A stretch of DNA of 64,000 nt. It comes from Xanthomonas sp. CFBP 8443 (lineage in GTDB: Bacteria > Pseudomonadota > Gammaproteobacteria > Xanthomonadales > Xanthomonadaceae). Under the pieces are notes generated by a model. The model worked only from the letters and a program-made list of their open reading frames with translations. It had not been told where the DNA came from and searched no databases. Within the stretch, counting starts at the first letter, position 1, and every line of letters starts with the position of its first letter. Made by a program: the position numbers and the translations under genes. Positions 24,194-33,497 of the stretch are shown one piece after another. The stretch is taken from NCBI RefSeq assembly GCF_025666195.1, contig NZ_CP102592.1:1302001-1366000 (forward strand), written 5' to 3'.

Positions 24194-25468
24194 TCAGCGT
24201 GGCGAAGCGGAGACGGCGTGCGTGTCGGCCGCGCTGCCGAGCACGCGCGCGGCGGCCTCGGCCATGGCGGCATAGCCGGCGTCGCCGGGGTGGAGGTGAT
24301 CGCCGGAATCGAACGCGGGCAGCATGCGGGTGGGGTGCGCGGGGTCGCGGAGCAGGGCGTCGAAATCGATGATCGCATCGAAACCGTTGCCGTTTCGTAT
24401 CCATGCGTTGACCTGCTGGCGCACGCGTTCCTTGTCCGAGCTGTAGTAGCCGTGGATCGGCGTGTCCGGCAATGCGCCTTCGAACGGGGTCAGCGTGGCG
24501 CCGATCACCCGCAGGCCGCGCGCCTGCGCGCGCTGCAGCAGCTGGCGGTAGCCGGCGATCAGCTCCTGCGCGGACACCGGCGCGTCGTCCGGCGCGAACG
24601 GCGTGGCGTACCAGCTGATGTCGTTGATGCCGATCAGTAGCACCAGCGTATGCACGCCCGGTTGCGCCAGCACGTCGCGGTCCAGCCGTGCCAGCGCGTT
24701 GCGGCCCATGCGGTCGCGCAGCACGCGGCCGCCGGAGATGCCGGCGTTGAGCACCGCCACGCGCCGCGGGGCCAGCCGCGTGGCGAGCTGGTCCGGCCAG
24801 CGCCGGTCGCGACCCGGGGTGGACGCGGCGCCATCGGTGATCGAATCGCCCAGCGCCACCACCGCGCCGGCGGCATCGGCGCGACGCACCTGGATGCCGC
24901 TGACGAACAGGCGCACCGGCAGCGCGGTGGCGTCGGCCAGCGTCGCGTCCGCGGTGCGCTCGCCCGCGGCCAGCCAGGCGCTTTGCAAGCCTTCCCAATG
25001 GAAGGTGGACGGCGCGGTCGGCTGCGGCAGGTACAGGCTGACGCTGAGCCGGGCCAGGTCCGGCACGCGCAGCGCGACCGGGTCGCTGAGCACCGGCGCG
25101 CCGGGCGGGATGGTCACCGCGCGCTGCCCGCCGAAACGCAGTTCGCGGTCCGAGCCGGGCACGGTCGCCGCGCCGTCGCCGGCCAGCGCCAGGTGCGCGG
25201 CGCCGATATGCAGCGGTTCGCGGCCGTAGGCATTGGACAGCTCCACGCGCACCGTATCGCCGCCCAGGCTGATCCGCGCCACCTGGCGCACCGTCTGCTG
25301 CCACAGGTTGAACGGGGTCTGGGTCGGGAACGGGAAGTCGGCGGCCCACAGCGGCTGCGGGCTGGCCTGCCAGGTCGCGATCCAGTCGCGCTCGGCGGCG
25401 CCGGCCGGCAATGCGAGCGCGCCCAGCAAGGTGGTGGCCAGCGCGGCCTGGCGCAGCTGCCGGCTCAT
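24194..25468 (-). CDS. Secreted SGNH/GDSL hydrolase
   Basis: A 424-residue protein with a signal peptide ending LALPAGAA near residue 24. Residues 30-190 form a beta-rich domain found in front of many bacterial GDSL enzymes. The hydrolase domain follows, with block I AVVALGDSITDGAAS (catalytic Ser), block II Gly in NAGISGGRV, block III LLIGINDISW (oxyanion Asn) and the catalytic Asp and His in GDHLHPGDAGYAAMA. It is an esterase or lipase of unknown substrate, exported to the periplasm or beyond. Its start overlaps the stop of the MFS gene by four bases, so the two are translationally coupled. Confidence 0.9.
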   Translation of the reverse strand: MSRQLRQAALATTLLGALALPAGAAERDWIATWQASPQPLWAADFPFPTQTPFNLWQQTVRQVARISLGGDTVRVELSNAYGREPLHIGAAHLALAGDGAATVPGSDRELRFGGQRAVTIPPGAPVLSDPVALRVPDLARLSVSLYLPQPTAPSTFHWEGLQSAWLAAGERTADATLADATALPVRLFVSGIQVRRADAAGAVVALGDSITDGAASTPGRDRRWPDQLATRLAPRRVAVLNAGISGGRVLRDRMGRNALARLDRDVLAQPGVHTLVLLIGINDISWYATPFAPDDAPVSAQELIAGYRQLLQRAQARGLRVIGATLTPFEGALPDTPIHGYYSSDKERVRQQVNAWIRNGNGFDAIIDFDALLRDPAHPTRMLPAFDSGDHLHPGDAGYAAMAEAAARVLGSAADTHAVSASPR

Positions 25469-26706
25469 GCCGCACCGCCCGCGGCGCAGGCGTGCGCCGG
25501 CGCATGGGCGACGGTGGGCGACAGCCGCAGCGCCAGCAGCGCCACCGCCAGGCCGGTCGCGGTGACCAGCGCCGCCGCCCACGGCAACTGCGTCAGGCTG
25601 CCGCCGTGGCCGATCACCAGCCCGCCGAGCCCGGCGCCGAGCGCATTGCCCAGGTTGAACGCGCCGATGTTCAGGCTCGAGGCCAGATGTCGGCCGGCAT
25701 CGCCGGCCTTGCCCAGCACCCACAGCTGCAGCGGCGCCACCGTGGCGAACGCGGCCACCCCTAGCAGGCCGACCAACAGCACCATCGCCGGCACCGAGCG
25801 CAGCGCGAAGGCCAGCGCCGCCAGCACCAGCGCCAGCAGCCCGAGGGTCAGCGGCAGCGCCTGCCGCGGATGGCGGTCGGCCAGGCGCCCGCCGAGCAGG
25901 TTACCGACGATCATGCCGACCCCGAACACCAGCAACAGCGGCGAGACCACGCCGTCGCCCAGGCCGGTGACCCGGGTCAGGATCGGCTGGATATAGGTGT
26001 AGACGGTGAACACGCCGGCATAGCCGAGCACCGTCGTCGCCAGCCCGAGCAGCACCGGCGCGCGGCCGACCGCGCGCAGTTCCTCGCGCAGCGGCAGGGT
26101 CGGCGTGGCGTCGTCGCCGGCCGGCACCAGCGCGGCGATCACCACGGTGGCCAGCAGGCCGATCGCGGCCACCGCCCAGAACGTCGCGCGCCAGCCGAAC
26201 TGGAGGCCCAGCCAGGCGCCGGCCGGCACCCCGAGCAGGGTGGCGACGGTGAGCCCGGTGAACATGGTCGCGATCGCCGAAGCCTTGCGTTGCGGCGCCA
26301 CCAGGCCGGTGGCGACCACCGCGCCGACGCCGAAGAAGGTGCCGTGCGCCAGCGAGGTGACCACCCGCGCCGCCATCAGCGTGGCGTAGTCCGGCGCCAG
26401 CGCGCAGGCCAGGTTGCCGGCGGTGAACACCAGCATCAGCGTCACCAGCACCCGCTTGCGCGGCCAGCGCCGGCTGGCCACGGTCAGCAGCGGCGCGCCG
26501 ACGAACACGCCCAGCGCGTAGCCGGAAATCAGCAGCCCGGCAGCCGGCACGCTGACCTGCAGGTCGGCCGCGACCTGCAGCAGCAGACCCATGATCACGA
26601 ACTCGGTGGTGCCGATGCCGAAGGCGCCGGCGGTCAGCGCGAACAGGGCCAGCGGCAGCCGCGGCGGTGGCGCAGCAGCGGGCGGCGGCGTGGGGGAGGG
26701 AGGCAT
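25465..26706 (-). CDS. Major facilitator superfamily exporter (DHA1, AraJ/SotB-like)
   Basis: A protein of about 413 residues with twelve predicted membrane helices. The first helix contains TAGAFGIGTTEFVIMGLL, which is typical of the DHA1 group with AraJ, SotB and chloramphenicol exporters. The loop between helices 2 and 3 has ASRRWPRKRV, the MFS motif A region. It should export a drug, sugar or metabolite by proton antiport. The ATG at 26706 is preferred; one at 26733 adds nine residues. The gene is divergent from a LysR regulator. Confidence 0.9.
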   Translation of the reverse strand: MPPSPTPPPAAAPPPRLPLALFALTAGAFGIGTTEFVIMGLLLQVAADLQVSVPAAGLLISGYALGVFVGAPLLTVASRRWPRKRVLVTLMLVFTAGNLACALAPDYATLMAARVVTSLAHGTFFGVGAVVATGLVAPQRKASAIATMFTGLTVATLLGVPAGAWLGLQFGWRATFWAVAAIGLLATVVIAALVPAGDDATPTLPLREELRAVGRAPVLLGLATTVLGYAGVFTVYTYIQPILTRVTGLGDGVVSPLLLVFGVGMIVGNLLGGRLADRHPRQALPLTLGLLALVLAALAFALRSVPAMVLLVGLLGVAAFATVAPLQLWVLGKAGDAGRHLASSLNIGAFNLGNALGAGLGGLVIGHGGSLTQLPWAAALVTATGLAVALLALRLSPTVAHAPAHACAAGGAA

Positions 26707-26773
26707 GGGCGATTCCGGAAGACGGGAGGGCACAGCCTAGGTCCGCGCTTTATCAGCAGAAACGGGCAATATA

Positions 26774-26788
26774 TTGAGTGACTTTCAA
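26774..26788. promoter_or_regulatory. Candidate LysR-type binding dyad
   Basis: TTGA, seven bases, TCAA forms a short dyad in the 71-base gap between the divergent MFS and LysR genes. This is where a LysR-type protein that controls both units would be expected to bind. The dyad is short and overlaps the proposed LysR start. Confidence 0.25.
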
Positions 26789-27713
26789 CGGAATCGATAA
26801 AGTGGATCGGATCGGCGACATCGCCCTGTTCCTGCGCGTGCTCGACCTGGGATCGATCAGCGCCGCGGCGCGCAGCCTGGACCTGTCGGTGGCGGTCGCC
26901 AGCCAGCGGCTGAAGCGGCTCGAGCGCGACCTCGGCGTGCGCCTGCTGCACCGGACCACGCGGCGCCTGCATCCCACCCCCGAAGGCCTGCAGCTGGCCG
27001 AGCAGGGGCGCGTCCTGGTCGAGGACCTGGAGTCGCTGGCCGGCGGCCTGCGCGCCGCCGGCAGCGCCGCCGCCGGCACCTTGCGGGTGACCATGTCGGC
27101 CTCGTTCGGGCGCCAGTACGTGTCGCCGCTGCTGCCGCAGTTCATGGCCCTGTATCCGCAGATGCGGCTGAGCGTGCACCTGAGCGACAACGTGGTGGAT
27201 CTGATCAGCGAGGGCTTCGACCTGGCGATCCGGATCGGCGCGCTGCGCGATTCCAGCCTGGTCGCGCGGCGCCTGGCCGGCAACCGCCGCGTGCTGTGCG
27301 CGTCTGACGACTACCTGCGCCGTCACGGCGAACCGGCGACCGCGGCGGACCTGGCCGCGCACGCCTGCCTGCTGCTGACCGGCGCCGAGGGCCGCCAGGA
27401 CACCTGGCGCCTGCACGGCGCCGAGGGCGAGGTCGCGGTCAGGGTGCGCGGTCCGCTGGAATCCAACTTCGGCGAGGTGCTGCGCGATGCGGCGCTGAAC
27501 GGCCAGGGCATCTCACTGCATTCGGTGTGGCATGTGGCCGAGGACCTGCGCCGCGGGCGCCTGCGCCAGGTGCTGCCGCAATACGCGATCGCCGAGACCG
27601 GCATCTATGCGGTGATGCCGCAGCGCCGGCTGATGCCGCCGCGGGTGCGCGCCTTCGTCGAGTTCATGCAGGTGCAACTGGCCGACCCGCCGCCCTGGGA
27701 GCGCCTGGCCTGA
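26778..27713 (+). CDS. LysR-family transcriptional regulator
   Basis: A protein of about 311 residues. The N-terminal winged helix-turn-helix is clear (ALFLRVLDLGSISAAARSL, then VASQRLKRLERDLGVRLLHR), followed by a substrate-binding domain (GTLRVTMSASFGRQYVSPLL and LISEGFDLAIRIGALRDSSL) of the DsdC/CrgA-like branch. GTG at 26778 is given as start; a GTG at 26799, which begins just before DRIGDIALFLR, is equally possible. By position it probably controls the divergent MFS-SGNH-AKR-ADH cluster. Confidence 0.9.
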   Translation: MTFNGIDKVDRIGDIALFLRVLDLGSISAAARSLDLSVAVASQRLKRLERDLGVRLLHRTTRRLHPTPEGLQLAEQGRVLVEDLESLAGGLRAAGSAAAGTLRVTMSASFGRQYVSPLLPQFMALYPQMRLSVHLSDNVVDLISEGFDLAIRIGALRDSSLVARRLAGNRRVLCASDDYLRRHGEPATAADLAAHACLLLTGAEGRQDTWRLHGAEGEVAVRVRGPLESNFGEVLRDAALNGQGISLHSVWHVAEDLRRGRLRQVLPQYAIAETGIYAVMPQRRLMPPRVRAFVEFMQVQLADPPPWERLA

Positions 27714-27991
27714 GTCGCAAAAACAACACGCAGGCGTACTGTCTACGGACGCAGACGGCCGCCCAGGCGCCGCATTGCATCATTTCATGAAGCTGTATAC
27801 GGTGTATCCACGACCGTTGAGGGTCTGGCCATGGGTTTCACATGTTACGCGCCCGTTAACGCCGTCTTCACCATGCCGAGCATAATGTGCGCGGCGATGG
27901 CGTGCGGAAACGGCCGTCTGGATGTGACGAGACATCTGTACTGAACCATGCCCTATCGGTTTCTATATCCCCGAAACAAGGAGCTGTATTA

Positions 27992-29086
27992 ATGAACAAG
28001 AAAATTCTCACCGCCGCGTTGCTGGGCGGTCTGGCCGTCGCCCAGGCAGCGTCCGCACAGGAATTCGACGACCGCTGGTACCTGACCGGTTCGGCCGGCT
28101 TCAACTTCCAGGACAACGACCGTCTGACCAACGACGCCCCGTTCGTCACCCTGGGCCTGGGCAAGTTCGTCAGCCCGAACTGGTCGATCGACGGTGAACT
28201 GAACTATCAGAACCCGAACTTCGATGCCAACCAGGACCTGAACTGGAGCCAGTACGGCGTCTCGTTCGACCTGCGTCGCCACTTCATCCAGGAAGGCCGC
28301 GGCTGGAACCCGTACCTGCTGTTCGGCCTGGGCTACCAGCGCTCGGAAGAAGAGTTCGACACCGGCGCCGCCGTGTCCCCGGGTCAGCGCAAGGACGGCA
28401 ACTTCGCCGCCAAGGCTGGCGTCGGCCTGCAGACCACCTTCGACAAGCGCGTTGCCGTGCGTGCCGAAGTGGCCTACCGCGCTGACTTCGACGACCAGAG
28501 CGTTTCCGCTCCGTCGGAGAACTGGTTCGGCGACGTGCTGGCCTCGGTCGGCGTCGTGATCCCGCTCGGCCCGCCGCCGTCGGCTCCGGTTGCCGCTCCT
28601 GCTCCGACCGCTGCCCCGAGCTGCGCGGACATGGACGACGACGGTGACGGCGTCAACAACTGCGACGACAAGTGCCCGGCTTCGCAGCCTGGCCAGACCA
28701 TTGGTCCGGACGGTTGCCCGGTGCCGGTGTCGATCGACCTGAAGGGCGTCAACTTCGACTTCAACAAGTCGACCCTGCGTCCGGACGCGATCGCGATCCT
28801 GAGCGAGGCCACCGAGATCCTGAAGCGTTACCCCGACCTGAAGGTCGAGGTCGCCGGTCACACCGACTCGAAGGGTACCGACGCCTACAACCAGAAGCTG
28901 TCCGAGCGTCGTGCGACCACCGTGTATGACTACCTGACCAAGAACGGCGTGGACGCTTCGCGTCTGGTCGGTCCGATCGGTTACGGCGAGAGCCGCCCGA
29001 TTGCGCCGAACACCAACCCGGATGGTTCGGACAACCCGGAAGGCCGTGCGAAGAACCGTCGTACCGAGCTGAACGTCCAGAACTAA
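27992..29086 (+). CDS. OmpA-family outer membrane protein
   Basis: A 364-residue abundant outer-membrane protein. The signal peptide ends at SAQ near residue 22; an eight-stranded beta barrel follows to about residue 195. A Pro-Ala linker leads into a thrombospondin-type-3-like calcium stretch with paired cysteines (CADMDDDGDGVNNCDDKC), then the OmpA C-terminal peptidoglycan-binding domain with NFDFNKSTL, VEVAGHTDSKGTDAYN and LSERRATTVYDYL. AAGGAG lies before the ATG. A CATAAT box at 27881 with TTAACG 19 bases before it would give a leader of about 100 bases, but this is only a guess. Codon use is that of a highly expressed gene. Confidence 0.95.
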   Translation: MNKKILTAALLGGLAVAQAASAQEFDDRWYLTGSAGFNFQDNDRLTNDAPFVTLGLGKFVSPNWSIDGELNYQNPNFDANQDLNWSQYGVSFDLRRHFIQEGRGWNPYLLFGLGYQRSEEEFDTGAAVSPGQRKDGNFAAKAGVGLQTTFDKRVAVRAEVAYRADFDDQSVSAPSENWFGDVLASVGVVIPLGPPPSAPVAAPAPTAAPSCADMDDDGDGVNNCDDKCPASQPGQTIGPDGCPVPVSIDLKGVNFDFNKSTLRPDAIAILSEATEILKRYPDLKVEVAGHTDSKGTDAYNQKLSERRATTVYDYLTKNGVDASRLVGPIGYGESRPIAPNTNPDGSDNPEGRAKNRRTELNVQN

Positions 29087-29107
29087 TCGGACGCTTCATG
29101 CTTCAAG

Positions 29108-29139
29108 CAAAGCCCGGCCTCGCGCCGGGCTTTGTTTTT
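29108..29139 (+). terminator. Rho-independent terminator of the OmpA gene
   Basis: CAAAGCCCGGC and GCCGGGCTTTG form an 11-base perfect stem with a 5-base loop, followed by five Ts. It begins 21 bases after the OmpA stop codon. Confidence 0.93.
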
Positions 29140-29160
29140 GTGCGTGTGGAGCCGGGACCA

Positions 29161-29183
29161 GGGACTCGGGACTCGGGACTCGG
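29161..29183. repeat. Short ACTCGGG heptad array
   Basis: Three copies of the 7-base unit GGACTCG(G) stand directly behind the OmpA terminator. The same unit forms much longer arrays at 51.3 and 51.6 kb. Confidence 0.8.
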
Positions 29184-29337
29184 AAAAGCGGCACTTCTGC
29201 AAACGCAGCACAAACGTCTTCAAGCTGAACTTTTTCAGCCTTCCCAATTATTTAGCGCATGCAGTGCCGGTATCGGTTGAAACTGCGCCTGGCCCTGCCT
29301 ACACTCGCGGCGTCGTCTCGCCTGAATGGAAAACCCG

Positions 29338-29841
29338 ATGCTGCGTATCGTTACGGCTGGCCTGCTTGGTCTGGCCCTGATTCCTGCCGCCCATGCCGCA
29401 CCGGATTGCTCCGGCGACGTTCTGCCCAAGCCGCTGCCGTTGCCGGCCACGGTCGGTGCGCCGGTCGCTTCCGAGCTGTCCACGCGCAACCTGCAGCTGG
29501 GCATGCCCAGCGGCGTGCTGGCCCAGGCCTACAGCGGCGACCAGTCGCTGGACCGTGTGCTGCTGCGGCTGCGCGCCGAAGGCTGCCAGAGCCTGGCCAA
29601 CGTCGTGCCCGCCGGCGGCGCGGTGAAGCCGAACGATCCGGCCGCGTACAAGCCGACCACCGCGTTCGACAACACGCCCTGGCGTTTCGACATGAGCCAG
29701 AACGGCAAGCGCATGACCGCCGAGGAATTCGACGCCTGGATGAAGGCGCGCGGCGTGCGCGTGGTCAAGGCGCGTCCGGCCGCGGCGGTAGTGCCGGCCG
29801 CGGCGGCGCCCGACGCGGCCAAGCCGGCCGACAAGCAGTAA
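29338..29841 (+). CDS. Secreted protein of unknown function with a conserved tail motif
   Basis: A protein of about 167 residues with a signal peptide (MLRIVTAGLLGLALIPAAHA). After a Cys-containing region it has the segment TPWRFDMSQNGKRMTAEEF followed by DAWMKARGVRV, a motif I recall in several small Xanthomonadaceae proteins, and an Ala-Pro-rich tail. The two cysteines (PDCSG and EGCQSL) could form a disulfide. ATG at 29326 and 29338 are in frame; the second gives the cleaner signal peptide. No function can be given. Confidence 0.75.
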   Translation: MLRIVTAGLLGLALIPAAHAAPDCSGDVLPKPLPLPATVGAPVASELSTRNLQLGMPSGVLAQAYSGDQSLDRVLLRLRAEGCQSLANVVPAGGAVKPNDPAAYKPTTAFDNTPWRFDMSQNGKRMTAEEFDAWMKARGVRVVKARPAAAVVPAAAAPDAAKPADKQ

Positions 29842-29887
29842 GCGCGGCGCGCGGTCGCCGACCGCGCCTGCGTACGAAGCGCGAGCG

Positions 29888-30724
29888 GTGAAGCCTCCTT
29901 CGCGTTCCCGCCGTCCCGCATCGCGCGCGTCGGCGTCAGCGGCCGGCGCCAACCGGCCGCCTGCTGCCGCCGCGGCCGGCGAGGCCCGCCACGGCCTGGC
30001 GCGGACCCTGTCCAAGCTCGGCCTGTGCTCGCGCACCGAGGCCGCGCGCTGGATCGCCGCCGGCCGCGTCGCGGTCGACGGGCGCACCGTCACCGATCCC
30101 GAATTCCCGATCCTGCGCGGCCGGCATCGCCTCGCGCTCGACGGCGCGCCGCTGGCTGCGACCCAGCGCCTCTATCTGATGCTCAACAAGCCGCGCGGCC
30201 TGGTCACCACCGCGCAGGACGAACGCGGCCGCGACACCGTCTACCGCTGTTTCGACGGCGCCGGGCTGCCCTGGCTGGCGCCGGTCGGGCGCCTGGACAA
30301 GGCCAGCGAGGGGTTGCTGCTGTTCTGCAACGACCCGCAGTGGGCGGCGCGGGTCACCGACCCGGCCAGCGGCCCGGACAAGACCTATCACGTGCAGGTC
30401 GATGCGGTGCCGGATGCGGACCTGCTGGCGCGGATGTGCGCCGGCGTGGTCGCCGAGGGCGAAGCGCTGCGCGCCAAGCAGGTGCGGCTGCTGCGCCAGG
30501 GCGACAAGCACGCCTGGCTGGAAGTGGTGCTGGACGAGGGCCGCAACCGGCAGATCCGGCGCCTGCTCGCCGAACTCGACCTGGGCGTGCTGCGCCTGAT
30601 GCGCGTGGCGATCGGCGGACTGGCGCTGGGCGAACTGGGCAAGGGCGCCTGGCGTGAACTCAGTGCGACGGAAGTCGCTGCACTGGTGTCGGCGGCGGAC
30701 GCCAGCGCGCCAGTCGCGCGCTGA
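29888..30724 (+). CDS. 23S/16S rRNA pseudouridine synthase, RsuA/RluB/RluE family
   Basis: A 278-residue RNA-modifying enzyme. After a basic, low-complexity N-terminus an S4 RNA-binding domain is seen (LARTLSKLGLCSRTEAARW, then VAVDGRTVTDP). The catalytic domain has the motif VGRLDKASEGLLLFCND with the catalytic Asp and ends with LDEGRNRQIRRLLAEL. The specific uridine target cannot be told. The GTG at 29888 has no strong ribosome binding site. Its last 65 bases overlap the convergent HNH gene. Confidence 0.9.
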   Translation: MKPPSRSRRPASRASASAAGANRPPAAAAAGEARHGLARTLSKLGLCSRTEAARWIAAGRVAVDGRTVTDPEFPILRGRHRLALDGAPLAATQRLYLMLNKPRGLVTTAQDERGRDTVYRCFDGAGLPWLAPVGRLDKASEGLLLFCNDPQWAARVTDPASGPDKTYHVQVDAVPDADLLARMCAGVVAEGEALRAKQVRLLRQGDKHAWLEVVLDEGRNRQIRRLLAELDLGVLRLMRVAIGGLALGELGKGAWRELSATEVAALVSAADASAPVAR

Positions 30725-31067
30725 GCAGGGCGGCGACTACGTCGTAGGCGCGCGCATCCTGCGGACCGCGCGCGTCGTGGTGGCGACCCTTGGTGTGGTT
30801 GCAGCCGGCACAGGCCAGCGCGAGATTGCGTGCGTCGTTGGGGTCGTCGCCGACGAGTCCGCACAACGCGATGGCCGCACGGCGGCCGAACCAGGCCTGC
30901 GGTACCACGTGTTCCAGCGTGCTGTGGCCGAGCGGTTCCCCGTCGTCGCGCACGCGCAGGCGGCGCCGGCAGTGCAGGCACCGTGTCTCCCAGCCGCCGT
31001 CCACCGGCTGCGCCTGCGCGTCGGTCTGCGCCGCCAGCAACAGCCGTTGGCGCAGGAGCGTACGCAC
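30660..31067 (-). CDS. HNH endonuclease family protein
   Basis: A 135-residue protein. A zinc-binding CLHC pair, the catalytic histidine in STLEHVVPQAWFG, and the HNH end ALACAGCNHTKGRHH are visible, so this is a small HNH nuclease domain. It is probably a DNA nicking or repair enzyme, but its role is unknown. The GTG start lies one base after the kbl stop codon (TGA, G, GTG), so translation is likely coupled to kbl. The 3' end runs 65 bases into the pseudouridine synthase gene on the other strand. Confidence 0.8.
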   Translation of the reverse strand: MRTLLRQRLLLAAQTDAQAQPVDGGWETRCLHCRRRLRVRDDGEPLGHSTLEHVVPQAWFGRRAAIALCGLVGDDPNDARNLALACAGCNHTKGRHHDARGPQDARAYDVVAALLSARLARWRPPPTPVQRLPSH

Positions 31068-31068
31068 C

Positions 31069-32271
31069 TCAGGCAGGGATCACGTTCAACTCGCGCCCGA
31101 TCCGCACGAACGCGTCGATCGCCCGGTCCAACTGCTCGCGGGTGTGCGCGGCGCTGATCTGGGTGCGGATCCGCGCCTGGCCCTTGGGCACCACCGGGAA
31201 GAAGAAGCCGATCGCGTAGATGCCTTCCTCCAGCAGCCGCTCGGCGAAGCGCTGCGCCAGCGGCGCGTCGTACAGCATCACCGGGCAGATCGGGTGGGTG
31301 CCGGGCTTGATGTCGAAGCCGGCCGCGGCCATGCGTTCGCGGAAGTGGCGGGTGTTCTCGACCAGTTGCGCGCGCAGGGCGTCGGCCGCATCCAGCATCG
31401 CGAATGCCTTGATCCCGGCGGCGACCACGTGCGGCGGCAGCGAGTTGGAGAACAGATAGGGGCGCGAGCGCTGGCGCAGCAGTTCGATCACCTCGCGCCG
31501 GCCGGTGGTGAAGCCGCCCAGCGCGCCGCCCATCGCCTTGCCGAGGGTGCCGGTGAAGATGTCGATCCGGTCCATCACCCCCTTGACCTCGGCCGAGCCG
31601 CGGCCGGTCGCGCCGAGGAAGCCGGTGGCATGGCATTCGTCGATGTGCACCAGCGCGCCGTACTTGCGCGCCAGCGCGGTGATTTCGTCCAGCGGGGCGA
31701 TGAAGCCGTCCATCGAGAACACGCCGTCGCTGGTGATCAGCTTGGTCTTGCAGCCGGCCGCGTCGGCCGCCTGCAGCTGCGCTTCCAGGTCGGCCATGTC
31801 GCAATTGGCGTAGCGGAAGCGCTTGGCCTTGCACAGGCGCACGCCGTCGATGATCGAGGCGTGGTTGAGCGCGTCGGAGATGATCGCATCGGCTTCGCCG
31901 AGCAGCGGCTCGAACAGGCCGCCGTTGGCGTCGAAGCAGGCGGCGTAGAGGATGGTGTCCTCGGTGCCGAAGAACGCGGCGATCTGCGCTTCCAGTTGCT
32001 TGTGCAGGTCCTGGGTGCCGCAGATGAAGCGCACCGAGGCCATGCCGAAGCCGTGGCTGTCCAGCGCGTCCTTGGCGGCCTGGATCAGGTCCGGGTGGTC
32101 GGCCAGGCCGAGATAGTTGTTGGCGCAGAAGTTCAGCACCGTGCGGCCGTCGGCCAGGGTGATCTCGGCCGACTGCGGGCCGACGATGATGCGCTCGGAC
32201 TTGAACAGGCCCTGCGCGCGGATCGCATCCAGTTCGTCGGCGTAGTGCTGGGTGAGGCGGGAATCGGTCAT
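31069..32271 (-). CDS. kbl: Glycine C-acetyltransferase (2-amino-3-ketobutyrate CoA ligase)
   Basis: A 400-residue PLP enzyme that splits 2-amino-3-oxobutanoate with CoA into glycine and acetyl-CoA, the second step of threonine breakdown after Tdh. Signatures include [16 protein letters not shown], the aspartate in [12 protein letters not shown] and the PLP-lysine motif [15 protein letters not shown]. The ATG at 32271 gives the usual N-terminus; a second ATG at 32280 is in frame. The partner tdh lies about 5.5 kb away in the same direction rather than next to it. Confidence 0.96.
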   Translation of the reverse strand: MTDSRLTQHYADELDAIRAQGLFKSERIIVGPQSAEITLADGRTVLNFCANNYLGLADHPDLIQAAKDALDSHGFGMASVRFICGTQDLHKQLEAQIAAFFGTEDTILYAACFDANGGLFEPLLGEADAIISDALNHASIIDGVRLCKAKRFRYANCDMADLEAQLQAADAAGCKTKLITSDGVFSMDGFIAPLDEITALARKYGALVHIDECHATGFLGATGRGSAEVKGVMDRIDIFTGTLGKAMGGALGGFTTGRREVIELLRQRSRPYLFSNSLPPHVVAAGIKAFAMLDAADALRAQLVENTRHFRERMAAAGFDIKPGTHPICPVMLYDAPLAQRFAERLLEEGIYAIGFFFPVVPKGQARIRTQISAAHTREQLDRAIDAFVRIGRELNVIPA

Positions 32272-32470
32272 GACGGGCACGCGCAGGGAAAGAAGCGAAG
32301 ATTTTAACGCGGCGTATGCGAAGGTCGGCGGGCGTCATGCACAAATGGCATAAGCATCGGCGGCGAAGTCATTTCACCGCACGAATGCGGCTGCGCAGCA
32401 TGGCGCACTGGCCGTGGTTCGCGCGGCCGGACCGCCGTGCCGCCCGCCCCCTCACTCCGGAGATCCGCCC

Positions 32471-33493
32471 ATGCCCAGCCTCCTGCCGCGCCGATTCAGC
32501 CCGCTGCTCGCGCTCGCGCTGTGCGCGTTCGCCGGCACCGCGGCCGCGCGCGACGTGCAACTGCTCAACGTGTCCTACGATCCCACGCGCGAGCTGTACC
32601 GCGACTACAACACGGCCTTCGCCAAGCACTGGGAACAGACCCACAGCGGCGACAAGGTGACGGTGGAAACCTCGCACGGCGGTTCCGGCAAGCAGGCGCG
32701 CTCGGTCATCGACGGGGTCGAGGCCGACGTGGTGACGCTGGCGCTGGCCTACGACGTGGACGCGATCGCCGAGAAGGGCAAGCTGATCGACCCGGGCTGG
32801 GCCAAGCGCCTGCCCGACAACAGCGCGCCGTACACCTCCACCATCGTGTTCCTGGTGCGCAAGGGCAATCCGAAGAAGATCAAGGACTGGCCGGACCTGC
32901 TGCGCACCGGCGTGTCGGTGATCACCCCGAACCCGAAGACCTCCGGCGGCGCGCGCTGGAACTACCTGGCCGCCTGGGCCTATGCCGACCACATCTTCAA
33001 GGGCGACCGCGAGCGCATCCTCGGCTACATGCGCGCGCTGTTCCGCAACGTGCCGGTGCTGGACACCGGCGCGCGTGGCGCCACCACCACCTTCGTCCAG
33101 CGCGGCATCGGCGACGTGCTGCTGGCTTGGGAGAACGAGGCGTTCCTGGCCCAGGAGGAACTGGGCAAGGACAAGTTCGAGATCGTGGTGCCGAAGCTGT
33201 CGATCCTGGCCGAACCGTCGGTGGCGGTGGTCGACAAGAACGTGGACAAGCACGGCACCCGCGCCGCCGCCGAGGAGTACCTGAAATACCTGTATTCGCC
33301 GGAAGGGCAGAAGATTGCGGCCAGGCACTACTACCGTCCGCGCCATCCCGAGTACGCCGACCGCGCCGACATCGCGCGCCTGCCGAAGGTGCAGCTGGTG
33401 ACCATCGACCAGCAGTTCGGCTCCTGGGCCAAGGCCCAGGCCGAACACTTCAACGACGGCGGCCTGTTCGACCAGATCCAGGCGAGCAAGTGA
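32471..33493 (+). CDS. sbp: Sulfate ABC transporter, periplasmic substrate-binding protein
   Basis: A 340-residue periplasmic protein with a signal peptide ([14 protein letters not shown]). The sequence [19 protein letters not shown] and [18 protein letters not shown] are hallmarks of sulfate-binding protein Sbp and Cys[15 protein letters not shown] and [11 protein letters not shown] hold further ligand contacts. It starts the four-gene transport operon, with cysT four bases downstream. Sbp and CysP cannot be separated by eye. Confidence 0.95.
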   Translation: MPSLLPRRFSPLLALALCAFAGTAAARDVQLLNVSYDPTRELYRDYNTAFAKHWEQTHSGDKVTVETSHGGSGKQARSVIDGVEADVVTLALAYDVDAIAEKGKLIDPGWAKRLPDNSAPYTSTIVFLVRKGNPKKIKDWPDLLRTGVSVITPNPKTSGGARWNYLAAWAYADHIFKGDRERILGYMRALFRNVPVLDTGARGATTTFVQRGIGDVLLAWENEAFLAQEELGKDKFEIVVPKLSILAEPSVAVVDKNVDKHGTRAAAEEYLKYLYSPEGQKIAARHYYRPRHPEYADRADIARLPKVQLVTIDQQFGSWAKAQAEHFNDGGLFDQIQASK

Positions 33494-33497
33494 CGCG

